The notes under the pieces are model-generated. The model saw only the letters and a list, made by a program, of their open reading frames with translations, made no database searches and was not told where the DNA came from. Below, one piece after another: positions 17,954-27,315 of a stretch of 64,000 nt of DNA; position 1 is the first letter of the stretch, and the number at the start of each line of letters is the position of its first letter. Origin of the DNA: Pedobacter jejuensis (lineage in GTDB: Bacteria > Bacteroidota > Bacteroidia > Sphingobacteriales > Sphingobacteriaceae). The stretch covers positions 371,249 through 435,248 of the forward strand of contig NZ_RBEE01000012.1 of NCBI RefSeq assembly GCF_003725795.1. Reading direction: 5' to 3'. The position numbers were made by a program, and so were the translations under genes.

Positions 17954-19225
17954 TTACATTCCCCTACACAAATCAACCGCACTTTTATATGCATCTTCAT
18001 GAAAACCATATTTAAAATAGCTGCCACAATAATACACAGGACCGTTCTCATTTAATTCATGCAATCTTGCCTGGGCCTGCATAGCTGGAACATCAAATAA
18101 GGGATGATGGTAATCAATTTCTTTAATAATTTTATCAGGATTTAGGCTTTTCGTTGGGTTTATCGAAACAAAATAATTTGCTTTTTTAGAAACCCCTTGT
18201 AAATTATTCATCCAATAAATGGTACTTGGCAAAAGTTTTCCTCCCTGTTTTTCTACACGATAATTCCAGCTGCTCCAAGCCAGCTTAGCCTTTGGCATTT
18301 GCGCCTCATCGGTATGCACAACTGCTTTATTCAATTGATATTTAAATTTCGAAAGCAACTCGGTTTCTAGATCCGTTTTACCTTTTACAATTTTATAGGT
18401 TTGGTCGGCGTGACTGGCCATAATTACTTTATCAAACTCAAACCGCTCGCCTTTGGCATTTTCTACTTCGACCTTTCCGCTGTCTAATCTCTTAACCGAA
18501 ACTATTTTATTGTTGATTTTAATTCTATTACGAAAAGGTGCTATCAGTTTTTCACGGTAAGCCTGGCTCCCATTTTCCAATGTGTACCATTGATGTTGGG
18601 TATCTAAGCCTAAAAAACCATGATTCTTAAAAAAACGAATTAATGTTACTGCAGGGAAATCCACAATCTGTTCCATTGGTGCACTCCAAACCGCAGCACT
18701 CATCGGAATCAGGTATTGCCAAAGCATATCATCACTATAACCAAATTCTTTAAAAAATTGGCCAATGGAATGATTTTGATATTCAGGCTTATCTAAAATC
18801 TCGACACTTTGCTTGTTGAAACGATTGATTTGCATCAACATTTTCAGATAAGAAATATTAAAAATATTCTTCCGCTGGGCAAAAAGGTGATTTAAGCTCG
18901 AACCGCTGTATTCTAATTTTTTAGGCAAAAATTGAACACTAAAAGACATGTCCGTTTTGATTACAGGCGCATTAATTTCTTTAAAAAGTTCGCACAAGTT
19001 TGGATAGGTTTGATAATTAAAAACCATGAAACCAGAATCCAGGTAAATGGGTTTACCGTCTTCTTCGAGTGTTATGGTATTGGTATGACCTCCAACATAA
19101 TCTGCCTCTTCGAAAACAGTAATATCGTATTTATGTTGCAGTTTATGGGCACAACCCATCCCCGCTATTCCAGAGCCAATAATGGCGAGTTTAGCACCTC
19201 CCGGCCTCCCGTTCATATCTTCCAT
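17954..19225 (-). CDS. FAD-dependent oxidoreductase (amine-oxidase-like) of a lipid cluster
   Basis: A 423-aa flavoprotein with the N-terminal dinucleotide site AIIGSGIAGMGCAHKL (about 14-29) and the second family motif EADYVGGHTNTI (about 40-51), characteristic of the amine oxidase/phytoene desaturase superfamily. Members next to DUF1365 and CFA-type genes are thought to oxidise or desaturate acyl chains. The gene begins 12 bp after the end of the preceding methyltransferase. The substrate is inferred from context only. Confidence 0.88.
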   Translation of the reverse strand: MEDMNGRPGGAKLAIIGSGIAGMGCAHKLQHKYDITVFEEADYVGGHTNTITLEEDGKPIYLDSGFMVFNYQTYPNLCELFKEINAPVIKTDMSFSVQFLPKKLEYSGSSLNHLFAQRKNIFNISYLKMLMQINRFNKQSVEILDKPEYQNHSIGQFFKEFGYSDDMLWQYLIPMSAAVWSAPMEQIVDFPAVTLIRFFKNHGFLGLDTQHQWYTLENGSQAYREKLIAPFRNRIKINNKIVSVKRLDSGKVEVENAKGERFEFDKVIMASHADQTYKIVKGKTDLETELLSKFKYQLNKAVVHTDEAQMPKAKLAWSSWNYRVEKQGGKLLPSTIYWMNNLQGVSKKANYFVSINPTKSLNPDKIIKEIDYHHPLFDVPAMQAQARLHELNENGPVYYCGSYFKYGFHEDAYKSAVDLCRGM

Positions 19226-19237
19226 ATCAACGCGTTA

Positions 19238-20318
19238 TTAATGTTTAGCAATTTGATGGCTACCTGGCGCCACTCCACTTTGGTTGGTTTGGGTGGGGCT
19301 AAACAAATAGTGACAAACCATCCATTCATTTCCCTTATTGTAATTAAACAATTCTGCGCAACTCATATAAAATAATCGCCAGTAAACCCACCATTTTACG
19401 GCTTGGTCTTTACCATAAGTATTTGCTAAAATCGGCATAATTTCGGCCTTGTGCTTATCCATGTTGCTTAACCAAGCCTCAGATGTTTTACCATAGTTTG
19501 TGCCATTAACTACCCCAGTGCTTATCGATTTTTAAATCATCATTGAAGTAAAAAAACAGATGGTTTGAAGGCATAATTCCACCCGTAAAAAAATACTTAC
19601 TCATCCAGTCGGTTTCGTCAATCACCTCAAATTTATAAGCTAGCGTTTTATGTGTAAAAATATGAACGAACAACTTTCCATCTGGCTTTAAGAACCCAGA
19701 AACCTTGTTGAGCAAGAATTTATAATTACGCATGTGCTCGAACATCTCTACAGAAACAATTCTATCAAAAGTATCAGCAATGGTGAACGTATTCATATCG
19801 GCAGTTAAAACCGTTAAGTTTTGAATGCCTCTTTTATTTGCCGTTTCATCGATAAAAATTTTCTGAGTTGCAGAATTTGAAACTACAGTAAAAGTGCTCT
19901 TCGGGAAATTCGCCGCCATATACAGAGACAGCGAACCCCATCCGCAGCCCAATTCTAATACGTTTTGCCCATTTTGCAAATCTGCTCTTTTGCAGGTTAA
20001 AGCCAACATATCATCTTCTGATGTATCGATATCCTTAACGCCGGGTTTCCAGTAACCGCTACTATATTTTAAATTTTTACCCAAACAATATTGAAAAAAC
20101 TGCGTAGGCAATTCGTAATGTTGTTCGTTGGCTTCAGCAGTATTTACGGCAATTGGCGATTGCTTTAATTCGGTCACCAAATCCATAAACTTCTCTTGCT
20201 GCAATTCTTCATCGCCAAGCGTTTCATCATCTAAGCGCTGCTTGCAAAGTTTTCTAATGCCCAAACGCAAAGCAGAATCAGGAAGTTTATCGTTTTCTAA
20301 AAGTTTATCGTACCACAT
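19238..20318 (-). pseudogene. Second CFA-family methyltransferase, split by a single-base frameshift
   Basis: The first frame starts best at the ATG at 20318 (MWYDKLLEND). It carries NEQHYELPTQFF and the SAM site VLELGCGWGSLSLYMA, then ends after DKHWGS at 19506. The next frame continues VNGTNYGKTSEAWLSN and the family C-terminus WWVYWRLFYMSCAELF, stopping at 19238. Removing one base from the four-C run at 19513-19516 restores a single 359-aa protein. An upstream extension to 20474 is open but reads through a repeat and is unlikely to be real. It is mutation or sequence error; the protein would be a second lipid methyltransferase in the cluster. Confidence 0.85.
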
Positions 20319-20338
20319 AGTATGGAAAAGGTTAATAT

Positions 20339-20474
20339 TAATGTAAGATGGAAAATTATGTAAGATGGAAAATGGGTTTATTATGGAAGATGGAGAATGT
20401 AAAATGGAATTTAATTGATTTACGATGGAAAAGGATTTATGGATTTGGTCCATCAACCATTTTACATCATCCAT
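20339..20474. repeat. Intergenic word repeat, copy B (ATGGAAGATGG family)
   Basis: About 135 bp with left-half words ATGTAAGATGGAAAAT and ATGGAAGATGGAGAATG and right-half words CCATCAACCATTTTACATC and CATCCATCC. It fills the gap between DUF1295 and the second CFA-type gene. It also supplies the last codons and stop of DUF1295 (GGATGA). The halves are complementary in the same way as in copy A. Confidence 0.75.
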
Positions 20475-21270
20475 CCTTTTTCCCCCAGAGAAAAAAGGAA
20501 GAGGTTGTTTGTTGATATTTTTTATAAGCCTCGGGTTTGCTCCTTAAATTTTGTTCTTCATTATTCGGAACACCGGTAACTCTGGTTAATAAATATAAAA
20601 TTATTGAAGGACTGATTATAGCTAAAATTCCCCACGGTGATGCCAATGCGAAGATGAAATAAGCCATCCATGTGAGCCATTCGAAAAAATAGTTCGGGTG
20701 GCGACTGTAATACCATAATCCTGTATCGCAAACTTTGCCTTTGTTTTTCGGTTCTTTCTTGAAGGCAGCCAATTGCTGGTCGGCCACCATTTCGCCGATA
20801 AATGCTATTGCCCAAATGGCTAAGCCTACATACTCCAAAATAGAAATTTTTGTAGATGGATTTGCGGTAATGATAAAAATTGGAATGGTCAATAAAACAT
20901 TTGAAATGGCCTGAAACTGAAAAAAGAAAAAGAAATTCCGCTCAACTTTATCGCCCCATTCTTTACGAAGTTGTTGGTATCTACCCTCTTCTTCCTCTAA
21001 ATGACCAATAACCCGCTGCCATAAATGTAAACCCAAACGCAACTCTGCCAACAAAAAAATCGAACAGATTAAGATTTTACGGGTTTCAAATCCTTCAGAT
21101 AAAAAATAAGTAATTAGTGTGATTACAGGGAAATTGAGCGCCCAAAAAACATCTACAACTCCCGCATTTTTAATTTTCTTCGCCCAAAGCCATACCAAAA
21201 ACATAATGGTGCAACAGGCAATTAGCGAAACTAAAGCAATAAAAAGTAAGTGTTCTATTTGAAAAGGCAT
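20467..21270 (-). CDS. DUF1295 family membrane protein (steroid 5-alpha-reductase-like)
   Basis: A 267-aa polytopic membrane protein. The block GLWYYSRHPNYFFEWLTW near residues 192-209 is the hallmark of DUF1295 and of the related ICMT/steroid reductase methylase fold. Relatives reduce double bonds or methylate lipids. In this cluster it could act on the acyl or isoprenoid chain handled by the methyltransferases and the FAD enzyme. The 3' end lies in repeat copy B. It is the second gene of the cluster after a small DUF1475-like gene. Confidence 0.85.
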   Translation of the reverse strand: MPFQIEHLLFIALVSLIACCTIMFLVWLWAKKIKNAGVVDVFWALNFPVITLITYFLSEGFETRKILICSIFLLAELRLGLHLWQRVIGHLEEEEGRYQQLRKEWGDKVERNFFFFFQFQAISNVLLTIPIFIITANPSTKISILEYVGLAIWAIAFIGEMVADQQLAAFKKEPKNKGKVCDTGLWYYSRHPNYFFEWLTWMAYFIFALASPWGILAIISPSIILYLLTRVTGVPNNEEQNLRSKPEAYKKYQQTTSSFFLWGKKDG

Positions 21271-21356
21271 AAAGTTAAGGTAAAAGGTTTAAGGCCAAAA
21301 GCCATGCTCGTATAACTGAACTTTAGCAAAGTACCTTACACCATAAATCTCACACC

Positions 21357-21686
21357 CTACCTTTTGCTAAGTAATTCTTTTATCCCTTCGCCATCTTTTA
21401 GTTTAAATAAATGAACTAAAACATAGGCTAGAGTAGCTATACTACCCAAACATACGAACAAAATTGTGATAGAGATTTTAAGAATAATGCTTTTTTCTTT
21501 ATAAAACATCCACAGCGTGATAATGAAAATGTTAGCATAAAAATCCCAAAGGGTAGCACGCATCCATGGTATACTGCCCAAAAAATCCCATTGCTCAAAC
21601 AAATTGCTTTCTAACGAAGTGGAGATTACTTTGTAGCACATAAAAATGAATAGTGCAGAGAATATAATTTTAAGGAAATTTATCAT
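21357..21686 (-). CDS. Small DUF1475-like membrane protein
   Basis: A 109-aa protein with about three membrane helices. The stretch MRATLWDFYANIFIITLWMF (about 43-62) followed by YKE resembles the DUF1475 family, which has been noted in plants and bacteria and has no known function. It begins the lipid-modification cluster and ends 86 bp before DUF1295. The family call is from memory and should be treated as tentative; the gene itself looks real. Confidence 0.6.
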   Translation of the reverse strand: MINFLKIIFSALFIFMCYKVISTSLESNLFEQWDFLGSIPWMRATLWDFYANIFIITLWMFYKEKSIILKISITILFVCLGSIATLAYVLVHLFKLKDGEGIKELLSKR

Positions 21687-21778
21687 AGCGAGCGTTTTAT
21701 TTGTGCGCTTTTAACAGTTAACAGAATAAACGAATATTTGTCTAATCAGGATTTTCTTAAAATAATTATCTCAACATT

Positions 21779-22459
21779 TTACAGCAATGGTTTCAAAACT
21801 ACCCAAACATTATTCGATAAAATTTTATCACCTTCTGCAGTTGGGTGTATTCCATCGGCCTGATTAAGTTTAGCTACACCAGCAACATTTTCCAGCAAGA
21901 AAGGTATTAAACTCATGTTATTTTTCTTAGCCAATTGAGGAAACATATCTTTAAAATCGGTAGTATATCTTTTACCCATGCTTGGTGGCATTTGCATACC
22001 TGCAATTACTAATTTAGCATCAGGATATTTTGATTTTACCCGATCTATGATGAACTGCAAATTTTTAGTCGTTTCGGCTACAGGAACACCACGCAAACCA
22101 TCATTTGAGCCAAGTTCCAACACAAATACATCTACTTTTTGTTTCAAAAGCCAATCTATTCTACCCTTTCCTCCAGCCGAGGTTTCTCCACTTAATCCAC
22201 CATTAATAACCTTATATGCCATTTTTAACGAATCAATTCTATTTTGAATTAAAGCCGGATATGCTTCAGTTGGGTCAAGACCATAACCAGCGGTTAAGCT
22301 AGTACCAAAAAATAAAATGTTTTTAATGGTTTGGGTAGTATCTCCCTTAGTATTTTTAGCAGAATCAGTTAATTCAGTTTTATTTTTAGTATCGGTATTG
22401 GAGCAGGCCTGTAATATTCCTGTCAAAACAATTAATACCATTAAGCGTTTTCGTAACAT
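21779..22459 (-). CDS. tesA: TesA-like GDSL arylesterase/lysophospholipase lipoprotein
   Basis: An SGNH/GDSL hydrolase of 226 aa that cleaves short acyl or aryl esters. The N-terminus is a lipoprotein signal with lipobox LQAC near residues 16-19. The SGNH blocks are all present: FFGTSLTAG with the nucleophilic Ser near 54, NGGLSGETS, ELGSNDG and the catalytic DGIHP near the C-terminus. It is divergent from a ybbA/ybbP-like pair. The E. coli tesA-ybbA-ybbP locus has the same layout, so the arrangement is conserved across phyla. Confidence 0.92.
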   Translation of the reverse strand: MLRKRLMVLIVLTGILQACSNTDTKNKTELTDSAKNTKGDTTQTIKNILFFGTSLTAGYGLDPTEAYPALIQNRIDSLKMAYKVINGGLSGETSAGGKGRIDWLLKQKVDVFVLELGSNDGLRGVPVAETTKNLQFIIDRVKSKYPDAKLVIAGMQMPPSMGKRYTTDFKDMFPQLAKKNNMSLIPFLLENVAGVAKLNQADGIHPTAEGDKILSNNVWVVLKPLL

Positions 22460-22561
22460 ATCTATTTATTCTATCTCTTAAAATCAAAAGTCATTATCTT
22501 TAACGGAAAAGGGCGCATTATGTTTTTTGCGTTTCAACCCAAAACTTAAATTCTTTAGCCA

Positions 22562-23251
22562 TTGGAAAGCATACTAAATATCCGAAATGTAAGTAAAATT
22601 TATCAAAGCGCTGGTCGTGAGCTTACCGTTTTAAACAATGTCAACTTTTCGATAGATGCAGGTTCTACTGTTGCCATAACCGGGCCTTCGGGAAGTGGAA
22701 AAACTACTTTACTTGGCCTTTGTGCAGGTTTGGATAGAGCAAGTACAGGAAGTGTTGAGCTTAATGGCGTTGTTTTAGATAAACTATCTGAAGATGAAAG
22801 AGCGGCAGTTCGTAACCAATATGTGGGCTTTATATTTCAAAACTTTCAACTGCTTCCTACCTTAACCGCATTGGAAAATGTTATGGTTCCTTTAGAACTT
22901 CGCGGAGCGAAAAATATAAAATCGCATGCTTTAGAACTGTTAGACAAAGTTGGTTTGGCGGATAGAGGTCACCATTACCCTGTTCAACTTTCTGGTGGCG
23001 AACAGCAAAGGGTTTCTTTAGCCCGAGCATTTTCAAACAAACCTGCGCTACTTTTTGCTGATGAACCTACCGGAAATTTAGATGCTGAAACGAGCGAAAA
23101 AATTATAAAGCTTCTTTTTGATTTAAATAAAGATGCGGGAACTACTCTAGTTATTGTAACCCACGACCCTGATTTAGCAGCCAGAACAAATAGAGTAATT
23201 AAAATGAAAGGCGGACTGATTATAGCCGACGAAAACCCTAGTTATGCTTAA
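22562..23251 (+). CDS. ybbA: YbbA/LolD-type ABC transporter ATP-binding protein
   Basis: A 229-aa ATPase of the LolD/MacB group. The Walker A motif GPSGSGKTTLL is near residues 41-51, the signature LSGGEQQR near 141-148, Walker B ALLFADEPTGNLD near 160-172 and the H-loop VTHD near 200. The start is TTG: an in-frame TAG lies six bases upstream and no ATG is available. The next gene overlaps its end by 8 bp and encodes the FtsX-type permease, so the two form one transporter. Confidence 0.93.
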   Translation: MESILNIRNVSKIYQSAGRELTVLNNVNFSIDAGSTVAITGPSGSGKTTLLGLCAGLDRASTGSVELNGVVLDKLSEDERAAVRNQYVGFIFQNFQLLPTLTALENVMVPLELRGAKNIKSHALELLDKVGLADRGHHYPVQLSGGEQQRVSLARAFSNKPALLFADEPTGNLDAETSEKIIKLLFDLNKDAGTTLVIVTHDPDLAARTNRVIKMKGGLIIADENPSYA

Positions 23252-25787
23252 TAAACTTCCAAAACAAAGCGTTCCCGTTTCATGGTTATTTAAAATGGCT
23301 TGGAGAGATAGTCGCAAAAATCGATCGCGGCTATTGCTTTTCATTTCATCGATAATTTTAGGAATTGCAGCTTTAGTAGCCGTTTATTCTTTTAAAGATA
23401 ATCTTCAAAATGATATTGATAGACAAGCTAAAGAACTAACAGGTGCCGATTTAATTGTAGAAAGCAGGAAAGCTGTAAGTAAAAAAACACAGCAAATGCT
23501 TAAAACAATGGGTAACGACCGTGCATCTGAAAGCACCTTTGGTTCTATGGTGTATTTTATTAAAAGTGGTGGAAGCAGATTAGTACAAATGAAAGCTCTA
23601 GAAGGAAATTACCCTTTTTATGGCTCCATCGAAACTACTCCGGCAAGTGCGGCTAAAACATTTTTTAACGGTAGAGATGCTTTGGTTGATAAGACTTTAA
23701 TGCTGCAATTCAACGCAAAAACTGGCGATTCTATTTCAATTGGAGATTTAACCTTTAAAATTGCAGGCGTTTTGGATAAAGCACCAGGACAAACCGGAAT
23801 CTCATCTAGTGTAGCGCCAATCATTTATATCCCTTTAAAATATTTAGATAAAACTGGTTTAATAAAAACCGGAAGCAGGATTAATTACAAATACTATTAC
23901 AAATTCAGCAATCCTAACGAACTCGAAGCGGTTATAAAACAGCTCCAGCCAAAGTTAGAAAAAGAGGGTTTGGATTTAGATACCGTAGCAGAAAGAAAAG
24001 AACAAACAGGAAGAAGTTTCAGAGATTTGAATCGGTTTTTAGCATTAACAGGTTTTATTGCATTGTTATTAGGATGTGTAGGTGTTGGAAGCGCCATACA
24101 CGTTTACATTCAGGAAAAGTTATCAGCCATTGCAACCCTTCGCTGCATGGGTTTAAAATCTTGGGATGCTTTTTTAATTTACCTTATTCAAGTTGCCTTT
24201 ATCGGGGTAATTGCAGCGGTTATTGGATCAATTTTAGGCACTTTGATTCAATTTCTACTACCAATCGTTTTAAAAGATTTTCTTCCTGTAGAAATTACGA
24301 TGCAGGTTTCTTGGTCGGCAATTGGGCAGGGATTATTGCTTGGTTTAGTCATATCCGTACTTTTTGCATTACCTTCACTTTTGTCGGTTAGAAGAATCTC
24401 TCCACTAAATGCTATCAGAGCAACTTTCGAATCCAATACATCTAAAAAAATAGATTTATTAAAAGGGGTGGTTTATTTGCTAATGGTTGTTTTTATAGTT
24501 GGCTTTACCTACCTACAAATGCAGGGTTGGGTGCAAACCATTGCCTTTACAGTCGGGATTTTAATCGCCTTCCTTTTATTAATGGCCTTCTCTAGCATAT
24601 TAATGTTCCTGGTGCGCAAGTTAATGCCGGCATCGCTAAGCTATTTATGGCGACAAGGATTTGCAAATTTATACCGACCAAACAATCAAACTTTAATGCT
24701 TACGGTTTCTATCGGTTTATCAACTGCATTTATTTGTACTCTTTATTTTGTTCAGGGAATTCTAATTAACAGGGTAACTTTATCTTCAGGCGCATCACAG
24801 CCAAATATGGTTTTATTCGATATTCAGAACACTCAGAAAGCAGCAGTTACCGATGTGGCTAAATCTTTTAAATTGCCATTGATGAATCAGGTACCGGTAA
24901 TTACGATGAGAATTGAAGAAATTAATGGTAAAAAGGCAGGTGTTGACAGCACTAATAAAAGAGCATTTAGGAATGAAATCCGTGCAACTTACCAGGATAC
25001 TTTAACGGCAGCCGAAAAAATTGTTGATGGAAAATGGATAGGAAAAGTTGTTAATGCTAACGATGTAGTTTACATTTCTCTTGATCAGAATTTCGCCAAA
25101 AGCATTAAAGTCAAACTCAATGACAAAATTGTTTTCAACGTTCAGGGCATGCTTTTGCCAACAGTTGTAGGTAGTTTAAGAGAAGTAAACTGGAGCAGAA
25201 TGCAAACCAACTTTCGAGTAGTTTTTCCTTCAGGCGTTTTAGAACAGGCACCGCAGTTTCATGTGTTAATGACAAGAGTGCCTAATAGCGAAACATCAGC
25301 AAATTTTCAAGGTTCAGTGGTTCGCAAATTTCCAAACATTTCGGTAATTGATTTGGGCTTAGTACTTAAACTGTTAGATGAATTGTTGGGTAAGATTAGC
25401 TTTGTAATTCAATTTATGGCAGGTTTTAGTATGGTTACCGGATGGATTGTATTGGTATCAGCGGTACTTACTAGTAAAAACCAACGAATAAAAGAAAGCA
25501 TTTTGCTAAGAACTATGGGCGCAAGCAGAAAACAAATTTTAGCGATAAATGCAATTGAATATTTTTTCTTAGGATTATTTGCCGCAGCTGCAGGCTTAAT
25601 TTTGGCGATAAGTGGCAGCTGGGCTTTAGCAAAATTTAGTTTCGATGCTACATTTATCCCACCATTACTACCAACATTTTTATTGTTTAGCAGTGTAGTT
25701 TTATTAATTGTAATAACGGGAATATTAAGCAGCAGAAGTATTTTGAATAAACCACCGCTGCAAATTTTAAGAAATGAAGGAAACTAA
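23244..25787 (+). CDS. ybbP: YbbP-like FtsX-family ABC permease
   Basis: An 847-aa inner-membrane permease with two FtsX-type blocks: one helix near 26-45, three helices at about 265-380, four more around 405-500 and three near 715-835, with large extracytoplasmic domains between. This ten-helix arrangement matches E. coli YbbP. With YbbA it likely moves or extracts a lipid or lipoprotein substrate; the neighbouring TesA-type esterase fits a lipid context. Substrate is not known. The stop is 6 bp from the convergent small gene. Confidence 0.9.
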   Translation: MLNKLPKQSVPVSWLFKMAWRDSRKNRSRLLLFISSIILGIAALVAVYSFKDNLQNDIDRQAKELTGADLIVESRKAVSKKTQQMLKTMGNDRASESTFGSMVYFIKSGGSRLVQMKALEGNYPFYGSIETTPASAAKTFFNGRDALVDKTLMLQFNAKTGDSISIGDLTFKIAGVLDKAPGQTGISSSVAPIIYIPLKYLDKTGLIKTGSRINYKYYYKFSNPNELEAVIKQLQPKLEKEGLDLDTVAERKEQTGRSFRDLNRFLALTGFIALLLGCVGVGSAIHVYIQEKLSAIATLRCMGLKSWDAFLIYLIQVAFIGVIAAVIGSILGTLIQFLLPIVLKDFLPVEITMQVSWSAIGQGLLLGLVISVLFALPSLLSVRRISPLNAIRATFESNTSKKIDLLKGVVYLLMVVFIVGFTYLQMQGWVQTIAFTVGILIAFLLLMAFSSILMFLVRKLMPASLSYLWRQGFANLYRPNNQTLMLTVSIGLSTAFICTLYFVQGILINRVTLSSGASQPNMVLFDIQNTQKAAVTDVAKSFKLPLMNQVPVITMRIEEINGKKAGVDSTNKRAFRNEIRATYQDTLTAAEKIVDGKWIGKVVNANDVVYISLDQNFAKSIKVKLNDKIVFNVQGMLLPTVVGSLREVNWSRMQTNFRVVFPSGVLEQAPQFHVLMTRVPNSETSANFQGSVVRKFPNISVIDLGLVLKLLDELLGKISFVIQFMAGFSMVTGWIVLVSAVLTSKNQRIKESILLRTMGASRKQILAINAIEYFFLGLFAAAAGLILAISGSWALAKFSFDATFIPPLLPTFLLFSSVVLLIVITGILSSRSILNKPPLQILRNEGN

Positions 25788-25793
25788 TAAGAG

Positions 25794-26117
25794 TTAGCGG
25801 TGTACTCGGATTGGATTATACGCAACAATAAATTCAGAATCTGAATGCTGTGCACCAAAAGTGTGTATAGGGTCTTTTGCAAAAATTGGCGTTTCATTTA
25901 ATACAGTTTTTACCAATTCTGATAATTGTAGTAATGACTTAGAATCAATTTGAGTAGAAACTGTTGGATAGTATTTTTGTTCTATTTCCAATTTTTCAGC
26001 TGCATTCGCCAAGTTAAGTTTCCAGCCTTCATCTTTTTTAAAACCGTATTCTTTTGTAGCACTATTTATTGCATATGCGTACATTTTTGCTTGAAATTCT
26101 ATTTCTTGATTTTCCAT
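25794..26117 (-). CDS. Hypothetical protein, 107 aa
   Basis: I do not recognise this protein. It is soluble, charged, without signal or membrane segment, and mostly alpha-helical by composition. The C-terminal part FGAQHSDSEFIVAYNPIRVHR looks like a folded edge. It ends 6 bp from the convergent permease gene, and no hairpin is seen between them. Confidence 0.55.
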   Translation of the reverse strand: MENQEIEFQAKMYAYAINSATKEYGFKKDEGWKLNLANAAEKLEIEQKYYPTVSTQIDSKSLLQLSELVKTVLNETPIFAKDPIHTFGAQHSDSEFIVAYNPIRVHR

Positions 26118-26388
26118 ATATTTATTTTTGTACCAAGCACATTGTGTAGTTGGTATATTTTTTTTAATCCTGATATTTAAAGAAAACCTAAAAATAAAGC
26201 AGGTTTAACTGCTTTAACAGATTTAATTTTTTAGCCGAGAGGATCCGACCGATCAATGATTTTCAAAAATACTTAAAATAAATGGTAGCAAGGTTTTAAT
26301 TGGGTAATATTAATAATTAGTAACATTTTTTCCCATCAAAATGTTGCTAATTTTATAACTTGCAAAGTAAATAATATAAGGCTTTCCG

Positions 26389-27315
26389 TTGAAAAATACC
26401 ACTGAACCAAACAATTTAGCTAAGCCATTTTTAAAATGGGCTGGTGGTAAAACACAACTGATTCCCGCCATCGAGCAACATTTACCGCAAAACATATCCT
26501 TAATTAAAGATCTAACTTACATTGAACCATTTATAGGTAGTGGTGCAGTTTTCTTTTGGTTCATTCAAAAATTTAATATCAAAAAAGCAATAATAAACGA
26601 TATTAATACAGATTTAATAAATGTTTACAGAATTATAAAAGATAAACCAGAAGAATTAATAGAAGCACTTAAAGAGCAGGAAAGAAACTATTACTCCTTA
26701 ACATTGGAACAAGAAAAAAAAGATTTCTTCTTAAATATAAGAGCAGAATTTAACCTGAAAAAACATAATGAAATCGATAATGCAGCTTTTTTTATTTTTT
26801 TAAATCGAACATGTTTTAATGGGTTGTACAGAGTAAACAGTAAAAATGGCTTTAACGTTCCGTTTGGAAAATATATCAAACCAAAAATATGCGACCCTCA
26901 AAACATACTTGCAATTAGCAAATTGCTAAAAAACGTTACCATTCTAAACGGCGATTACACTGAAACTTTGAATCACTCTACGAAAAATAGTTTTTTCTAT
27001 TTCGACCCCCCTTACAAACCTATAAGCAAAACATCATCTTTTAATGCATATTCGAAAGATAATTTTGATGATGAACAGCAAAAAAATCTAGCGGATTTTA
27101 CGGAACGCCTAACCAAAAATAAGCACTTATGGCTTTTAAGCAATTCTGATCCAAAAAATTTAAATCCTAGTGATTTGTTCTTCGACGAACTTTATAGCAA
27201 ACCAGCCAACACAATTGTAAGGGTAAAAGCCAGACGAATGATAAATTCTAACGCTCAAAAAAGAGGCGAAATAAATGAAGTTTTAATTATGAACTATCCA
27301 GTTTCCTTAATTTAA
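26389..27315 (+). CDS. dam: Dam-family DNA (adenine-N6) methyltransferase
   Basis: A 308-aa alpha-class adenine methyltransferase of the Dam/DpnM type. It has the N-terminal block FLKWAGGKTQL (about 14-24), the SAM motif YIEPFIGSGAVFF (44-56) and the catalytic DPPY at 206-209. Relatives methylate GATC; the site used here is inferred. The start is TTG. No endonuclease gene is recognisable nearby, so it may be an orphan regulatory methylase or the remains of a restriction system. It overlaps the convergent 174-aa gene by 4 bp. Confidence 0.92.
   Translation: MKNTTEPNNLAKPFLKWAGGKTQLIPAIEQHLPQNISLIKDLTYIEPFIGSGAVFFWFIQKFNIKKAIINDINTDLINVYRIIKDKPEELIEALKEQERNYYSLTLEQEKKDFFLNIRAEFNLKKHNEIDNAAFFIFLNRTCFNGLYRVNSKNGFNVPFGKYIKPKICDPQNILAISKLLKNVTILNGDYTETLNHSTKNSFFYFDPPYKPISKTSSFNAYSKDNFDDEQQKNLADFTERLTKNKHLWLLSNSDPKNLNPSDLFFDELYSKPANTIVRVKARRMINSNAQKRGEINEVLIMNYPVSLI

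Noticed and set aside
19238..19462. Stand-alone 74-aa gene
   Set aside because: It matches the C-terminus of CFA-type methyltransferases and joins the upstream frame after a one-base correction.
20319..20474. N-terminal extension of the second CFA-type protein
   Set aside because: It translates repeat copy B; the family-like start is MWYDKLLEND at 20318.
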